Assembly: GCF_016651105.1 (NCBI RefSeq)
Contig: NZ_JAEKEL010000001.1
Coordinates: 588,001-652,000 of the forward strand
Origin: Pseudomonas sp. TH15
Lineage (GTDB): Bacteria > Pseudomonadota > Gammaproteobacteria > Pseudomonadales > Pseudomonadaceae
DNA: 64,000 bases
Direction of reading: 5' to 3'
Under the pieces are notes generated by a model that did not search any database, was not told where the DNA came from, and was given only the letters and a program-made list of their open reading frames with translations. A program made the position numbers and the translations under genes. Shown piece by piece: positions 9,179 through 19,275 of this stretch. Each line of letters begins with the position of its first letter. Positions within the stretch are counted from its first letter, which is position 1.

Positions 9179-10446
9179 AGCTCAGCATTCTCGGCGCCCG
9201 CGTCATCGATCCAACCTCGGGGCTGGATAAAGTTACCGACATTCATATCGAAGCCTGCAAGATCGTCGCCCTTGGTGCTGCGCCGGCCGGTTTTGTCCCG
9301 GTCGAGACCATCGACGCCAAAGGCCTGGTGGCCGCACCTGGACTGGTTGACCTGAACGTCGCCCTGCGCGAGCCGGGTTACAGCCGCAAAGGCTCGATTG
9401 CCAGCGAAACCCGCGCCGCTGCGGCCGGTGGCGTGACCAGCCTGTGCTGCCCGCCAAAAACCAAACCGGTGCTGGACACTTCGGCCGTGGCCGAATTGAT
9501 CCTCGACCGCGCCCGCGAGGCCGGCAACACCAAAGTCTTCCCGATTGGCGCCCTGAGCAAAGGCCTGGACGGCGAACAGCTGGCCGAGCTGGTCGCCTTG
9601 CGCGATGCCGGCTGCGTGGCCTTCGGCAACGGTCTGGAGAGCTTCCGCAACACCCGCACCCTGTGCCGGGCGCTGGAATACGCGGCGACGTTCGACCTGA
9701 CAGTGATTTTCAACTCGCAGGATCATGACCTGGCCGAAGATGGCTTGGCCCACGAAGGCCCGACCGCGAGTTTCCTTGGCTTGCCGGGCATTCCGGAAAC
9801 CGCCGAAACCGTGGCCCTGGCCCGGGATCTGTTGCTGGTCGAGCAAAGCGGCGTGCGTGCGCACTTCAGCCAGCTCACCAGCGCTCGCGGCGTGGCCCTG
9901 ATCGCCCAGGCCCAGGCCCGCGGACTACCGGTGACCGCCGATGTGGCGCTGTATCAGCTGATCCTGACTGACGAAGCGCTGATCGATTTCAACAGCCTCT
10001 ATCACGTCCAGCCGCCGCTGCGCACCCGCGCCGACCGTGATGGTCTGCGTGCGGCGGTGAAGTCCGGGGTGGTTTCGGCCATCTCCAGCCATCACCAACC
10101 TCACGAGCGCGACGCCAAACTGGCGCCGTTCGGTGCCACCGAGCCGGGCATCAGCAGCGTTGAACTGCTGCTGCCACTGGCGATGACGTTGGTGGAGGAC
10201 GGTTTGCTCGATCTGCCGACACTGTTGACCCGTCTCAGCGCCGGACCGGCCGAGGCCTTGCGCCTGCCGGCGGGTAAATTGACCGTCGGTGGGGCGGCGG
10301 ACATCGTGCTGTTCGACCCGGCGGCTTCGACCGTGGCCGGCGAAACCTGGCTGTCCAAGGGTGAAAATTGCCCGTTTATTGGCCACAGCCTGCCGAGTGT
10401 GGTGCGTTACACCTTGGTGGATGGACGGATTAGCCACCAGGTTTAA
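9175..10446 (+). CDS. pyrC': PyrC', inactive dihydroorotase-like subunit of aspartate carbamoyltransferase
   Basis: A 423-residue amidohydrolase-fold protein that looks like a dihydroorotase but lacks its metal site. The canonical HVHLR reads NVALR here (residues 61-65), so both His ligands are replaced by N61 and A63. In Pseudomonas this non-catalytic homologue is needed to assemble active aspartate carbamoyltransferase; true dihydroorotases are encoded elsewhere. The start is a GTG that overlaps the pyrB stop by four bases, which fits stoichiometric translation. Confidence 0.94.
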   Translation: MKLSILGARVIDPTSGLDKVTDIHIEACKIVALGAAPAGFVPVETIDAKGLVAAPGLVDLNVALREPGYSRKGSIASETRAAAAGGVTSLCCPPKTKPVLDTSAVAELILDRAREAGNTKVFPIGALSKGLDGEQLAELVALRDAGCVAFGNGLESFRNTRTLCRALEYAATFDLTVIFNSQDHDLAEDGLAHEGPTASFLGLPGIPETAETVALARDLLLVEQSGVRAHFSQLTSARGVALIAQAQARGLPVTADVALYQLILTDEALIDFNSLYHVQPPLRTRADRDGLRAAVKSGVVSAISSHHQPHERDAKLAPFGATEPGISSVELLLPLAMTLVEDGLLDLPTLLTRLSAGPAEALRLPAGKLTVGGAADIVLFDPAASTVAGETWLSKGENCPFIGHSLPSVVRYTLVDGRISHQV

Positions 10447-10463
10447 GACCGCGCCGCTCCCAT

Positions 10464-10526
10464 CGCGAGCTGGCTCGCTCCCACATTGGAATGCGTTCCC
10501 CTGTGGGAGCGAGCCTGCTCGCGATG
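10464..10526. repeat. REP pair
   Basis: Two inverted copies of the TCGCGAGCNNGCTCGCTCCCAC core lie close together between pyrC' and the TM2-domain gene, with both convergent 3' ends adjoining. It may serve as a transcript end. Confidence 0.85.
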
Positions 10527-10528
10527 AC

Positions 10529-10960
10529 TTACTGGAAGGCGCCGCGACTCTGTGCGTTACGCACCGACACTTGGTCGTTCAGTGTCCAGAAGTCATACAG
10601 CACTCCCACGAAGAACAACCCGCCCGTCACCAGGTACAGCAACCCGCTGATCCACTTCCCTTGATACATCCGGTGCACGCCGAATACCCCAAGAAACGCC
10701 AGCAGAATCCACGCAACGTTGTATTCGATGGGCCCGGCGGTAAACCGCAGGTCGGCTTCCCGGTCCATGGCCGGAATCAGAAACAGGTCGATCAGCCAAC
10801 CGATGCCCAGCAAACCAAACGTGAAGAACCAGATCGTCCCGGTCACCGGCTTGCCGTAATAGAAGCGGTGAGCCCCGGTAAAACCGAAAATCCAAAGCAG
10901 GTATCCGATCACTTTGCTGTGGGTGTCTTGCTGCGCCGCAGACTGTTGATAGGTGTTCAT
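10529..10960 (-). CDS. TM2-domain membrane protein
   Basis: A 143-residue inner-membrane protein with two tandem TM2-like units. Each has a short hairpin of membrane helices and the motif GxHRxYxGK: GFTGAHRFYYGKPVTG near residues 26-41, and GVFGVHRMYQGKWISG near 95-110. TM2 proteins have no settled biochemical role. It is convergent with pyrC'. Upstream (10961-11210) I see no further gene. Confidence 0.85.
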   Translation of the reverse strand: MNTYQQSAAQQDTHSKVIGYLLWIFGFTGAHRFYYGKPVTGTIWFFTFGLLGIGWLIDLFLIPAMDREADLRFTAGPIEYNVAWILLAFLGVFGVHRMYQGKWISGLLYLVTGGLFFVGVLYDFWTLNDQVSVRNAQSRGAFQ

Positions 10961-11210
10961 GAAGGACCTCGATTCACACGATAGATAAATATTGTTGAAT
11001 TCTTTGTGACTTTTTTATGTCGAGCCGACAAGTGGCTCGTCACTGTTACACCTTGCGCAAAGCCTTGTGGGGCTTGGGTTCTGTCCGACAATTGGCTCAA
11101 TTTACCGCTTGTTGAGCGAAATTGACCCCCAGGTCCAATCGACCAACGGACTCGGAAGGGCCAAAAAAGCTGTTATAAAGTTGCGCGCTAACCCATATGA
11201 GCCTTGCCTA

Positions 11211-11831
11211 ATGCGTCCATTTTTCAAGACATGGCTAACCATTTGCCTATTAATGCCACTGGCCGCCCACGCCACCAATCGTGAGCAACGTCTTCCTAAC
11301 GTTAATGGTTACACCCCTAAATCCCATGTTTCTGCTCCTACGAGCAAAAACAAACAAACTGCAAAACATTCCACCCACCTGGCCACTGCCAACAGCAAGC
11401 TGGTTCCGCCGATGGCGAACAAGCAAAGCAGCAACGTGTTGAGCCGTGCCGTGAATGTCCTCGGCACTCCTTATCGTTGGGGCGGCAGCAGCCCAAGTAA
11501 AGGGTTCGACTGCAGTGGTTTGGTGAAATATGCGTTTAACGACGCTACCTTCGACCTGCCACGGACCTCCAACGCCATGGCCAGCGGTCATGGGCAGAAA
11601 GTCGAACGCAAGGATCTGAAGCCGGGCGATCTGATTTTCTTCAATATCAAGAGCCGTAAGGTCAATCACGTTGCCATCTACCTGGGCAACGACCGCTTCA
11701 TCCACGCACCGCGCCGTGGCAAGGCGGTGTCCATCGATACGCTGAAGAAACCGTACTGGGAAAGCCACTACGTGGTAGCCAAGCGGGTTTTGCCGAAAGA
11801 ACCGCATCAGATGCGCGTCGTTCAGCGCTGA
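11211..11831 (+). CDS. Secreted C40 (NlpC/P60) peptidoglycan endopeptidase
   Basis: A 206-residue exported peptidase likely to cut peptide crosslinks of the cell wall. From the ATG at 11211 it has a signal peptide (hydrophobic TWLTICLLMPLAAHA, residues 8-22) and a low-complexity linker. The NlpC/P60 domain has C101 in GFDCSGLVKYAF, H153 in VNHVAIYLGN and H166 as the probable third residue. The longer frame starting at 11067 would bury the signal peptide, so I reject it. A bidirectional terminator follows at 11858. Confidence 0.93.
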   Translation: MRPFFKTWLTICLLMPLAAHATNREQRLPNVNGYTPKSHVSAPTSKNKQTAKHSTHLATANSKLVPPMANKQSSNVLSRAVNVLGTPYRWGGSSPSKGFDCSGLVKYAFNDATFDLPRTSNAMASGHGQKVERKDLKPGDLIFFNIKSRKVNHVAIYLGNDRFIHAPRRGKAVSIDTLKKPYWESHYVVAKRVLPKEPHQMRVVQR

Positions 11832-11857
11832 TTTGATCAGCTTTAAACGCTGCATAC

Positions 11858-11894
11858 AAAAACGCCCCGATCATCTCTGATCGGGGCGTTTTTT
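11858..11894. terminator. Bidirectional intrinsic terminator
   Basis: The stem ACGCCCCGATCA / TGATCGGGGCGT has a four-base TCTC loop, with an A-run before and a T-run after. It lies between the convergent NlpC/P60 gene and rpoH and can serve both. Confidence 0.92.
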
Positions 11895-11910
11895 ATTGCC
11901 GGTGCGCGGG

Positions 11911-12765
11911 CTAGGCGGCGATCGACAACTTGAGCTTGTTCATCGCGCTCTTTTCAAGCTGACGAATACGCTCGGCCGACACGTTGTACTTTTGCGCCAG
12001 GTCGTGCAGCGTGGCTTTTTCTTCTGCCAGCCAGCGCTGGTAGAGAATGTCACGGCTGCGGTCGTCCAGCACTTCCAGCGCTTCGTGCAGGTTGTGGTTG
12101 GAGTTGTCGCTCCAGTCGGCATCTTCCAGTTGACGGGCCGGGTCGTACCGGTGGTCTTCCAGATAGTTGGCCGGCGATTGGAAAGCGCTGTCGTCGTCCG
12201 CTTCGGCGGCCGGGTCGAAGGCCATGTCATGGCCCGTCAGGCGACTTTCCATCTCGCGCACTTCCCGCGGCTCTACGCCGAGGCTTTCCGCCACACGGTG
12301 GACTTCCTCGTTGTTCAGCCACGCCAGACGTTTCTTCTGGCTGCGCAGGTTGAAGAACAGTTTGCGCTGGGCCTTGGTGGTCGCGACTTTCACAATGCGC
12401 CAGTTGCGCAGGATGAACTCGTGAATTTCCGCCTTGATCCAGTGCACAGCGAACGAAACCAGACGCACACCCATTTCCGGGTTGAAGCGTTTTACAGCCT
12501 TCATCAGGCCGACGTTGCCTTCCTGGATCAGGTCAGCCTGGGCCAGGCCGTAGCCGGAATAGCTACGGGCAATGTGTACAACAAAACGCAGGTGGGCGAG
12601 CACCATCTGCCGAGCCGCCCCCAAATCCTGCTCATAATAGAGACTCTCGGCCAGTTCACGCTCCTGCTCCGGCGTCAGCAATGGAATGCTGTTCACGGTG
12701 TGCACATAGGCCTCCAGGTTTGCGCCTGGGACCAGAGCATAAGCAGGTTGCAAAGAAGTGGTCAT
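11911..12765 (-). CDS. rpoH: RNA polymerase heat-shock sigma factor sigma-32
   Basis: A 284-residue sigma factor directing heat-shock transcription. Region 2 contains the RpoH box [18 protein letters not shown], which DnaK and FtsH recognise, and region 4 ends in [17 protein letters not shown]. The start at [13 protein letters not shown] matches P. aeruginosa RpoH; the frame is open for 24 more codons upstream without support. It is last in the ftsY-ftsE-ftsX-rpoH series, with a 113-base gap to ftsX. That gap may hold its own promoter and any mRNA thermosensor structure. Confidence 0.97.
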   Translation of the reverse strand: MTTSLQPAYALVPGANLEAYVHTVNSIPLLTPEQERELAESLYYEQDLGAARQMVLAHLRFVVHIARSYSGYGLAQADLIQEGNVGLMKAVKRFNPEMGVRLVSFAVHWIKAEIHEFILRNWRIVKVATTKAQRKLFFNLRSQKKRLAWLNNEEVHRVAESLGVEPREVREMESRLTGHDMAFDPAAEADDDSAFQSPANYLEDHRYDPARQLEDADWSDNSNHNLHEALEVLDDRSRDILYQRWLAEEKATLHDLAQKYNVSAERIRQLEKSAMNKLKLSIAA

Positions 12766-12878
12766 ACGAAAAAACCTCCGACTTACATAACTCGTGCAGT
12801 TCAGCACTGCGAAAATTGACCGGAAACCGTTGGACAAGTTCCCATAAAAACCGAAAGGTCAATACGCACAAAAAGATA

Positions 12879-13901
12879 CTACTTCGGCGCCAACTCCCTG
12901 AGATGGCGTGCGACTGCAATCCATGCACCGATATAACCCAACAGCACCGCGCCAAGCAAGAGCGACAGACCATCGGCAACTGGCACTCCGGCCAGCGCAA
13001 AATTACTGCCGTACAAGCCGGCCAAACCAACCACTGCGTCGTTCAGCCAGTTCAGGCCAAACGCCAAGACACCCCAGGAAAGAACCCCCGCACCGAAGCC
13101 ATAAAGCGCGCCCATGTACAGAAAGGGCCTGCGCACATAGCTGTCCGTGCCGCCGACGAGTTTAATCACTTCTATCTCTGTGCGGCGGTTTTCAATATGA
13201 AGACGAATGGTATTGCCTATCACCAAAAGTAATGCAGAAACCAAAAGCACGGTCAGACCGAAGACAAACCGGTCACCCAGCTTGAGGATGGCGGCCAGAC
13301 GCTCGACCCAGACTAGATCAAGTTGCGCTTGTTGTACCTTCGGCAATTCGGAAAGTTTTTGTCGTAATGCTTCAAGAGTCGGCTTGTCGACCTCTTTCGG
13401 CGTCACCAGGACCACGCCTGGCAGCGGGTTTTCCGGCAACTCCTTGAGCGCCTCACCCAGGCCCGACTGTTGCTGGAACTCTTCCAGCGCCTGATCGCGA
13501 CCGACATATTCAGCATCTGCTACGCCGGGCATGCCTTTGATCTGTTCGCGCAACGACTCGCCCTGTTCCGGGCTGGCGCTGAGCTCCAGATACAAGGAAA
13601 TCTGCGCCGCACGTTGCCAGGAACCACCGAGTCGCTCGACGTTATTCAGCAAAAGTGACAGGCCCATCGGCAAACTCAGGGCCACTGCCATCACCATGCA
13701 GGTGAAAAAGCTGCCGATCGGCTGTTTGCCCAACCGACGCAGACTGTCCACCAGGCTGGCGCGATGGCTTTCGATCCAGGCACGCAACAGCGTGGCGAAA
13801 TCCGGGCCGTCGTCATCGTCGCGTTTTTTCTTTTTCGGTTGCTGATCGGCAGCCTTGGGGGCTACGCGCTCGGAAACCTTGGGGCTGCGTGTCGCACTCA
13901 T
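12879..13901 (-). CDS. ftsX: FtsX, division ABC-like membrane subunit
   Basis: A 340-residue integral membrane partner of FtsE that transmits ATP hydrolysis to periplasmic amidase activators during septation. It has a charged cytoplasmic N-terminus with KKKKRDDDD, a first helix near residues 67-85, and a large periplasmic domain. Three C-terminal helices follow, beginning in FVFGLTVLLVSALLLVIGNT. The predicted product extends beyond the roughly 300 residues usual in the family, mostly in the N-terminal tail. The start overlaps the end of ftsE by four bases. Confidence 0.95.
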   Translation of the reverse strand: MSATRSPKVSERVAPKAADQQPKKKKRDDDDGPDFATLLRAWIESHRASLVDSLRRLGKQPIGSFFTCMVMAVALSLPMGLSLLLNNVERLGGSWQRAAQISLYLELSASPEQGESLREQIKGMPGVADAEYVGRDQALEEFQQQSGLGEALKELPENPLPGVVLVTPKEVDKPTLEALRQKLSELPKVQQAQLDLVWVERLAAILKLGDRFVFGLTVLLVSALLLVIGNTIRLHIENRRTEIEVIKLVGGTDSYVRRPFLYMGALYGFGAGVLSWGVLAFGLNWLNDAVVGLAGLYGSNFALAGVPVADGLSLLLGAVLLGYIGAWIAVARHLRELAPK

Positions 13902-14569
13902 ACGCCGGCCTCCCCGTCACCGATCAATCGACCGCGCTGCAAGGTCAGCATGCGATGGCGCATACGGGCGATCAGTGCCAGGTCGTGACTGGCGATGAGT
14001 ACGCTGGTGCCCAAGCGGTTGATGTCTTCGAACACGCCCATGATCTCGGCCGCCAGACGCGGATCGAGGTTACCGGTCGGTTCGTCCGCCAGCAGCAAGG
14101 CCGGACGGTGAACGATGGCGCGGGCGATGCCGACGCGCTGCTGTTGACCGGTGGACAGGTCGCCGGGGTACAGATCGGTCTTGTCCGAGAGCGCCACGCG
14201 CTCCAGGGCCGAGTCGACACGTTTGGCGATCTCGGGCTTGGACAGGCCGAGGATCTGCAACGGCAGCGCGATGTTGTTGAACACCGTGCGATCGAACAGC
14301 AGTTGGTGGTTCTGGAACACCACGCCGATCTGCCGCCGCAGGTACGGAATCTGTGCGTTGCTGATGGTGCCCAGGTCCTGGCCGGCCAACAGCAATTTGC
14401 CGGTGGTCGGACGCTCCATGGCCAGCAACAGCCGCAGCAAGGTGCTTTTACCGGCGCCGGAATGGCCGGTGACAAACAAGAATTCGCCCCGACGGACTCG
14501 AAAGCTCAGCTCATGCAAGCCGACGTGACCATTCGGGTAGCGTTTACCGACCTGTTCGAAACGAATCAT
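13898..14569 (-). CDS. ftsE: FtsE, division ATP-binding subunit
   Basis: A 223-residue ABC-type ATPase that works with FtsX at the divisome. Walker A GHSGAGKST is at residues 35-43, the signature LSTGQQQRVGIARAI and Walker B LLLADEPTGNLDP follow, and the switch His is in LIASHDLALI. The start overlaps the ftsY stop by four bases and the end overlaps ftsX by four bases, so ftsYEX is a tight translational unit. Confidence 0.97.
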   Translation of the reverse strand: MIRFEQVGKRYPNGHVGLHELSFRVRRGEFLFVTGHSGAGKSTLLRLLLAMERPTTGKLLLAGQDLGTISNAQIPYLRRQIGVVFQNHQLLFDRTVFNNIALPLQILGLSKPEIAKRVDSALERVALSDKTDLYPGDLSTGQQQRVGIARAIVHRPALLLADEPTGNLDPRLAAEIMGVFEDINRLGTSVLIASHDLALIARMRHRMLTLQRGRLIGDGEAGV

Positions 14570-16092
14570 GAACGCTCCCGCTCGGCAAACAATGCCTGGA
14601 CAAAGGGTTCTGCTTCAAAAGTACGCAAGTCGTCGATGCCTTCACCGACGCCGATGTAGCGAATCGGCAAGCCAAACTGCTTGGCCAGGGCGAAAATCAC
14701 CCCGCCCTTGGCCGTGCCATCGAGCTTGGTCAGCGCCAGGCCCGTCAACTGCACGGTCTGGTTGAACTGCTTGGCCTGGTTGATGGCGTTCTGGCCAGTA
14801 CCGGCGTCGAGCACCAACAGCACTTCGTGCGGCGCGTCGGCGTCAAGTTTGCCGATCACCCGACGAACCTTCTTCAGTTCTTCCATCAGGTTGTCTTTGG
14901 TGTGCAGGCGACCGGCGGTGTCGGCAATCAGCACGTCGATGCCCCGGGCCTTGGCGGCCTGCACAGCGTCGAAGATCACTGAAGCCGAATCGGCGCCGGT
15001 GTGCTGGGCGATCACCGGGATCTTGTTGCGCTCACCCCAGACCTGCAATTGCTCCACCGCAGCGGCGCGGAAGGTGTCACCGGCGGCGAGCATGACTTTC
15101 TTGCCCTCCAGCTGGAGCTTCTTCGCCAGTTTGCCGATGGTGGTGGTTTTGCCGGCGCCGTTGACGCCAACCACCAGAATCACGAACGGTTTGTTCTGCG
15201 AGGTGATTTTCAGCGGCTGCTCGACAGGCTTGAGCATCGCTGCCAGTTCCGCTTGCAGGGATTTGTACAGCGCATCGGCATCGGCCAGCTCTTTGCGCGC
15301 GACTTTCTGGGTCAGGCGCTGAATGATCACCGACGTCGCTTCGACGCCTACGTCAGCGGTCAGCAGACGGGTTTCGATGTCTTCGAGCAGCTCGTCATCG
15401 ATGATCTTCTTGCCCAGGAACAGGCTGGCCATGCCTTCGCCGATGCTGGCGCTGGTCTTGGACAGGCCTTGCTTGAGGCGAGCGAAGAAACCGGCTTTGG
15501 TTTCTTCGGTGCGCGGAGCTTCGGTGGGCGCTTCAACGGCTGCTTCGGCAACCACTTCAACCGGCACAACTGGCGCAGCGACGACAGGTGCAGGTGCAGG
15601 TGCAGGCTCTGGCTGCGCAATGACCGGCGCTGCCGGGGCAACAGCCACAGGGGTAACCGGCTCGGCAACAACAGGCTCAGGGACAACCGGCGCAGGCTCG
15701 ACAATCGGCTCGACCACAGGCGCCGGAGCAACCTCGGTAACCAACGCGGCAGGCGCAGGAATCACTGGCGTCACGTGCGGCGCAGCCTCTTCGACCAACG
15801 CCACCGGCTCTTCCGCTACCGGCAAGGTCAGCCAGGGCGCAGCGGCCGGCGTCACTGGCGACTCGGCCACGACTTCGACTTGAGGCTCAGGCTCAGGCTC
15901 AGCCACCGGTTGCAGCACCGGCTCGGCAATCGCCAGGACAATCGGCGCCGGCTCTTCTTCTATTACCGGCTCGGGCAGTGGCTGTGGCTGTTCGACGACG
16001 GTTTCCTGCGGCTTTTTGCGCAGCCATCCGAACAGGCTTTTCTTCTCGCCAGCCGCAGCTGGGGTCTTCTTGTCGTCGTTGGAACCAAACAT
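14566..16092 (-). CDS. ftsY: Signal recognition particle receptor FtsY
   Basis: A 508-residue SRP receptor GTPase that brings ribosome-nascent chains to the translocon. The first 190 residues are a low-complexity acidic region rich in Pro, Val, Ala and Glu, the membrane-targeting A domain. The helical N domain follows, then the G domain with VVGVNGAGKTTTIGKLA, DTAGRLHTK and TKLDGTAKGG. The P/V/E-rich region is encoded by imperfect short repeats and probably varies in length between strains. First gene of the ftsYEX-rpoH cluster. Confidence 0.96.
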   Translation of the reverse strand: MFGSNDDKKTPAAAGEKKSLFGWLRKKPQETVVEQPQPLPEPVIEEEPAPIVLAIAEPVLQPVAEPEPEPQVEVVAESPVTPAAAPWLTLPVAEEPVALVEEAAPHVTPVIPAPAALVTEVAPAPVVEPIVEPAPVVPEPVVAEPVTPVAVAPAAPVIAQPEPAPAPAPVVAAPVVPVEVVAEAAVEAPTEAPRTEETKAGFFARLKQGLSKTSASIGEGMASLFLGKKIIDDELLEDIETRLLTADVGVEATSVIIQRLTQKVARKELADADALYKSLQAELAAMLKPVEQPLKITSQNKPFVILVVGVNGAGKTTTIGKLAKKLQLEGKKVMLAAGDTFRAAAVEQLQVWGERNKIPVIAQHTGADSASVIFDAVQAAKARGIDVLIADTAGRLHTKDNLMEELKKVRRVIGKLDADAPHEVLLVLDAGTGQNAINQAKQFNQTVQLTGLALTKLDGTAKGGVIFALAKQFGLPIRYIGVGEGIDDLRTFEAEPFVQALFAERERS

Positions 16093-16436
16093 GGAGGACG
16101 GCTATCTCACGGTAGCGACGCGCCAAAGGGCGCCCCGGCAAATAAATATTCAATGCAGAACAGACTGCGATTCATCCAGCTTGTTCACGCGCAACTATTT
16201 GTCGAGGCACCAACGGCACCTCAAAGGTCGACTAATACGAAGGACTGGACCGGCATCGTCGGCGAAAACGCAGAGTTTAGCTGACAAACTGAAAGCTTCT
16301 GCCGAGAACCCATACAACCTGCAGGCCGATTAATGGCCTGATAGGCGTGGCCGCCAGTAAAACGGATCAGTATCCTAGCACCTCCTCGCCCGCCTAGGCT
16401 AAGACCAAGCGGGCAGCTCAACAGGTTTAAAAACGT
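16093..16436. other. Intergenic region between divergent ftsY and the M16 peptidase genes
   Basis: These 344 bases must hold the promoters of both operons. I see no convincing gene, repeat or RNA element. A possible -10 (TATCCT near 16371) lies 60-70 bases before the peptidase start, without a good -35. Confidence 0.5.
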
Positions 16437-17792
16437 ATGAATGCTCTAGCCCGCCGCGCCGCAGGCCTGCTGCTCAGCACAGTTTGTCTGCCCCTCTCGG
16501 CCCTGGCTGCCGATCCACAACCCACCCACGAATTCACCCTCGACAACGGCTTGAAGGTCGTCGTGCGCGAAGACCATCGTGCGCCGGTGGTGGTTTCCCA
16601 GATCTGGTACAAGGTCGGCTCAAGCTATGAGACGCCGGGGCAAACCGGTTTGTCCCACGCCTTGGAACACATGATGTTCAAGGGCAGCGAGAAGGTTGGC
16701 CCCGGCGAAGCGTCGCTGATCCTGCGTGACCTCGGCGCCGAAGAGAACGCTTTCACCAGCGACGACTTCACGGCGTACTACCAAGTGCTGGCCCGTGATC
16801 GCCTGGGCGTGGCCTTCGAGCTCGAAGCGGACCGCATGGCCAACCTGAAATTGCCGGCCGACGAGTTCAGCCGCGAGATCGAGGTTATTAAAGAAGAGCG
16901 TCGCCTGCGCACTGACGACAAGCCGATGTCCAAGGCTTACGAACGTTTCAAGGCCATGGCCTACCCGGCCAGCGGTTATCACACGCCGACCATCGGCTGG
17001 ATGGCTGACCTCGACCGCATGAAGGTCGAAGAACTGCGCCACTGGTACAAGTCCTGGTACGTGCCGAACAACGCCACTTTGGTGGTGGTCGGCGACGTAA
17101 CCCCGGATGAAGTCAAAGCCCTGGCCCAGCGTTACTTCGGCCCGATTGCCAAGCGCGACGTACCACCGGCGAAAATCCCGCTGGAACTGGCCGAGCCCGG
17201 CGAACGGCAGATCACCCTGCACGTGCAAACCCAACTGCCGGCCCTGATGCTGGCCTTCAACGTGCCGAGCATCGCCACCGCCGAAGACAAGCGCTCGGTA
17301 AATGCCTTGCGCCTGATCTCGGCCCTGCTCGACGGCGGCTACAGCGGACGTATCCCGACACAACTGGAGCGCGGCGAAGAGCTGGTGTCCGGCGGTTCGT
17401 CGAGCTACGACGCCTACACCCGTGGCGACAGCTTGTTCACTCTGTCGGCGACCCCGAACACCCAGAAAAACAAAACCATGGCCCAGGCTGAGGCCGGTCT
17501 ATGGAAGCTGCTCGAACAGCTGAAAACCACCGCACCATCGGCGCAGGAACTGGAGCGCGTGCGGGCTCAGGTCATTGCCGGCCTGGTCTACGAGCGCGAC
17601 TCGATCACCAGCCAGGCCACCTCGATCGGCCAACTGGAAACCGTCGGTCTGTCGTGGAAGCTGATGGACACCGAACTCGCCGATCTGGAAAGCGTCACCC
17701 CCGAAGACATCCAGAAAGCCGCCAAGCTGTATTTCACCCGCGAACGTCTCAGCGTCGCCCATGTACTTCCACTGGAGACGACTCATGAGTGA
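16437..17792 (+). CDS. M16 family zinc peptidase, catalytic partner
   Basis: A 451-residue periplasmic insulinase-family peptidase. A signal peptide covers residues 1-25 (cleavage after ALA in LPLSALAAD). The inverted zinc motif HALEH is at residues 74-78, with a downstream acidic ligand in the EVIKEERR segment near 150. This is the active half of a two-gene pair; the second, overlapping gene lacks the motif, as in heterodimeric processing proteases. The substrate is unknown. Confidence 0.93.
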   Translation: MNALARRAAGLLLSTVCLPLSALAADPQPTHEFTLDNGLKVVVREDHRAPVVVSQIWYKVGSSYETPGQTGLSHALEHMMFKGSEKVGPGEASLILRDLGAEENAFTSDDFTAYYQVLARDRLGVAFELEADRMANLKLPADEFSREIEVIKEERRLRTDDKPMSKAYERFKAMAYPASGYHTPTIGWMADLDRMKVEELRHWYKSWYVPNNATLVVVGDVTPDEVKALAQRYFGPIAKRDVPPAKIPLELAEPGERQITLHVQTQLPALMLAFNVPSIATAEDKRSVNALRLISALLDGGYSGRIPTQLERGEELVSGGSSSYDAYTRGDSLFTLSATPNTQKNKTMAQAEAGLWKLLEQLKTTAPSAQELERVRAQVIAGLVYERDSITSQATSIGQLETVGLSWKLMDTELADLESVTPEDIQKAAKLYFTRERLSVAHVLPLETTHE

Positions 17793-19275
17793 GCATAAAA
17801 AATCGCGCCTGCCACTGATTGGCCTGATCGCTGTCGCCCTGATCGGCTCGGCCGCGTTCTATTTTTCCAAAACCGATGAGTCCAAGGCCAGCGAAGCCCT
17901 CGATAAAGCCAAGACCAGCCAGAAGCTGCAGTCTTTGGCCGAACTCGACGGCAAAGCCCCGAGCCATCGCAACATGAACGTGCAATCCTGGACCACCGCC
18001 GAAGGCGCCAAGGTGTTGTTCGTCGAAGCCCGGGAGCTGCCGATGTTCGACATGCGCCTGATCTTCGCCGCCGGCAGCAGCCAGGACGGCAATGCGCCCG
18101 GCCTGGCCCTGCTGACTAACGCCATGCTCAACGAAGGCGTTGCCGGCAAAGATGTCGGCGCTATCGCCCAGGGCTTCGAAGGCTTGGGCGCAGACTTTGG
18201 CAACGGTGCTTATAAAGACATGGCGATTGCTTCGCTGCGCAGTTTGAGCGCTGTGGACAAACGCGAGCCGGCATTGAAGTTGTTCTCCGAAGTCATCGGT
18301 AAACCGACCTTCCCTGCCGACTCGTTCGCGCGGATCAAAAACCAGATGCTCGCCGGCTTCGAATACCAGAAGCAGAACCCCGGCAAACTGGCTGGCCTGG
18401 AGCTGATGAAACGTCTCTACGGCGATCATCCTTACGCTACCTCCAGCGACGGCACAGCGAAATCTGTTCCGGCGATCACCCTGGCGCAGTTGCGGGCCTT
18501 CCACGAGAAAGCCTACGCCGCGGGTAACGTAGTAATTGCGATGGTCGGTGACCTGTCCCGCGCCGAGGCTGAAGCGATTGCCGCGCAAGTCTCCAGCGCC
18601 CTGCCAAAAGGCCCGGCCCTGGCGAAGATTGCGCAGCCGACCGAACCGAAGGCCAGCATCAACCACATCGAGTTCCCTTCCAAGCAAACCAACCTGATGC
18701 TCGCGCAACTGGGTATCGACCGTGATGACCCGGACTACGCAGCACTGTCCATGGGCAACCAGATCCTTGGCGGCGGCGGTTTCGGCACCCGATTGATGAG
18801 CGAAGTGCGCGAGAAGCGTGGTCTGTCTTACGGCGTGTATTCGGGCTTCACCCCGATGCAGGCTCGCGGGCCGTTCATGATCAATCTGCAAACCCGCGCC
18901 GAAATGAGCGAAGGCACCCTGAAACTGGTGCAGGATGTCCTCGCCGACTACCTTAAAACCGGCCCGACCCAGAAAGAACTCGACGACGCCAAGCGTGAAC
19001 TGGCCGGCAGCTTCCCGCTGTCCACCGCCAGCAACGCCGATATCGTCGGCCAACTCGGCGCCATGGGTTTCTACAACTTGCCGCTTAGCTATCTGGAAGA
19101 CTTCATGCAGCAGTCCCAGAGCCTGACTGTCGAGCAGGTTAAAACCGCACTGAACAAACACTTGAGCACGGACAAAATGGTCATCGTCACCGCTGGCCCG
19201 ACCGTGCCGCAAAAGCCGTTACCGGCCCCATCTGATAAACCCACCGAGCAGCCGCTCGGGGTTCCGGAGCATTAA
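17785..19275 (+). CDS. M16 family peptidase-like protein, non-catalytic partner
   Basis: A 496-residue M16-fold protein anchored by an N-terminal membrane helix (LPLIGLIAVALIGSAAFYF, residues 9-27). At the position where the first partner has HxxEH it reads LALLTNAMLNEG, so zinc binding and catalysis are lost. The C-terminal domain is well conserved (GGGGFGTRLMSEVREKRGLS), and probably shapes the substrate cavity of a heterodimer. The start overlaps the previous stop by eight bases (ATGAGTGA). The stop overlaps the rsmD start (TAATG). Confidence 0.92.
   Translation: MSEHKKSRLPLIGLIAVALIGSAAFYFSKTDESKASEALDKAKTSQKLQSLAELDGKAPSHRNMNVQSWTTAEGAKVLFVEARELPMFDMRLIFAAGSSQDGNAPGLALLTNAMLNEGVAGKDVGAIAQGFEGLGADFGNGAYKDMAIASLRSLSAVDKREPALKLFSEVIGKPTFPADSFARIKNQMLAGFEYQKQNPGKLAGLELMKRLYGDHPYATSSDGTAKSVPAITLAQLRAFHEKAYAAGNVVIAMVGDLSRAEAEAIAAQVSSALPKGPALAKIAQPTEPKASINHIEFPSKQTNLMLAQLGIDRDDPDYAALSMGNQILGGGGFGTRLMSEVREKRGLSYGVYSGFTPMQARGPFMINLQTRAEMSEGTLKLVQDVLADYLKTGPTQKELDDAKRELAGSFPLSTASNADIVGQLGAMGFYNLPLSYLEDFMQQSQSLTVEQVKTALNKHLSTDKMVIVTAGPTVPQKPLPAPSDKPTEQPLGVPEH

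Noticed and set aside
11067..11210. Longer N-terminus for the NlpC/P60 peptidase
   Set aside because: It would bury a good signal peptide behind 48 residues; the inner ATG at 11211 fits export.
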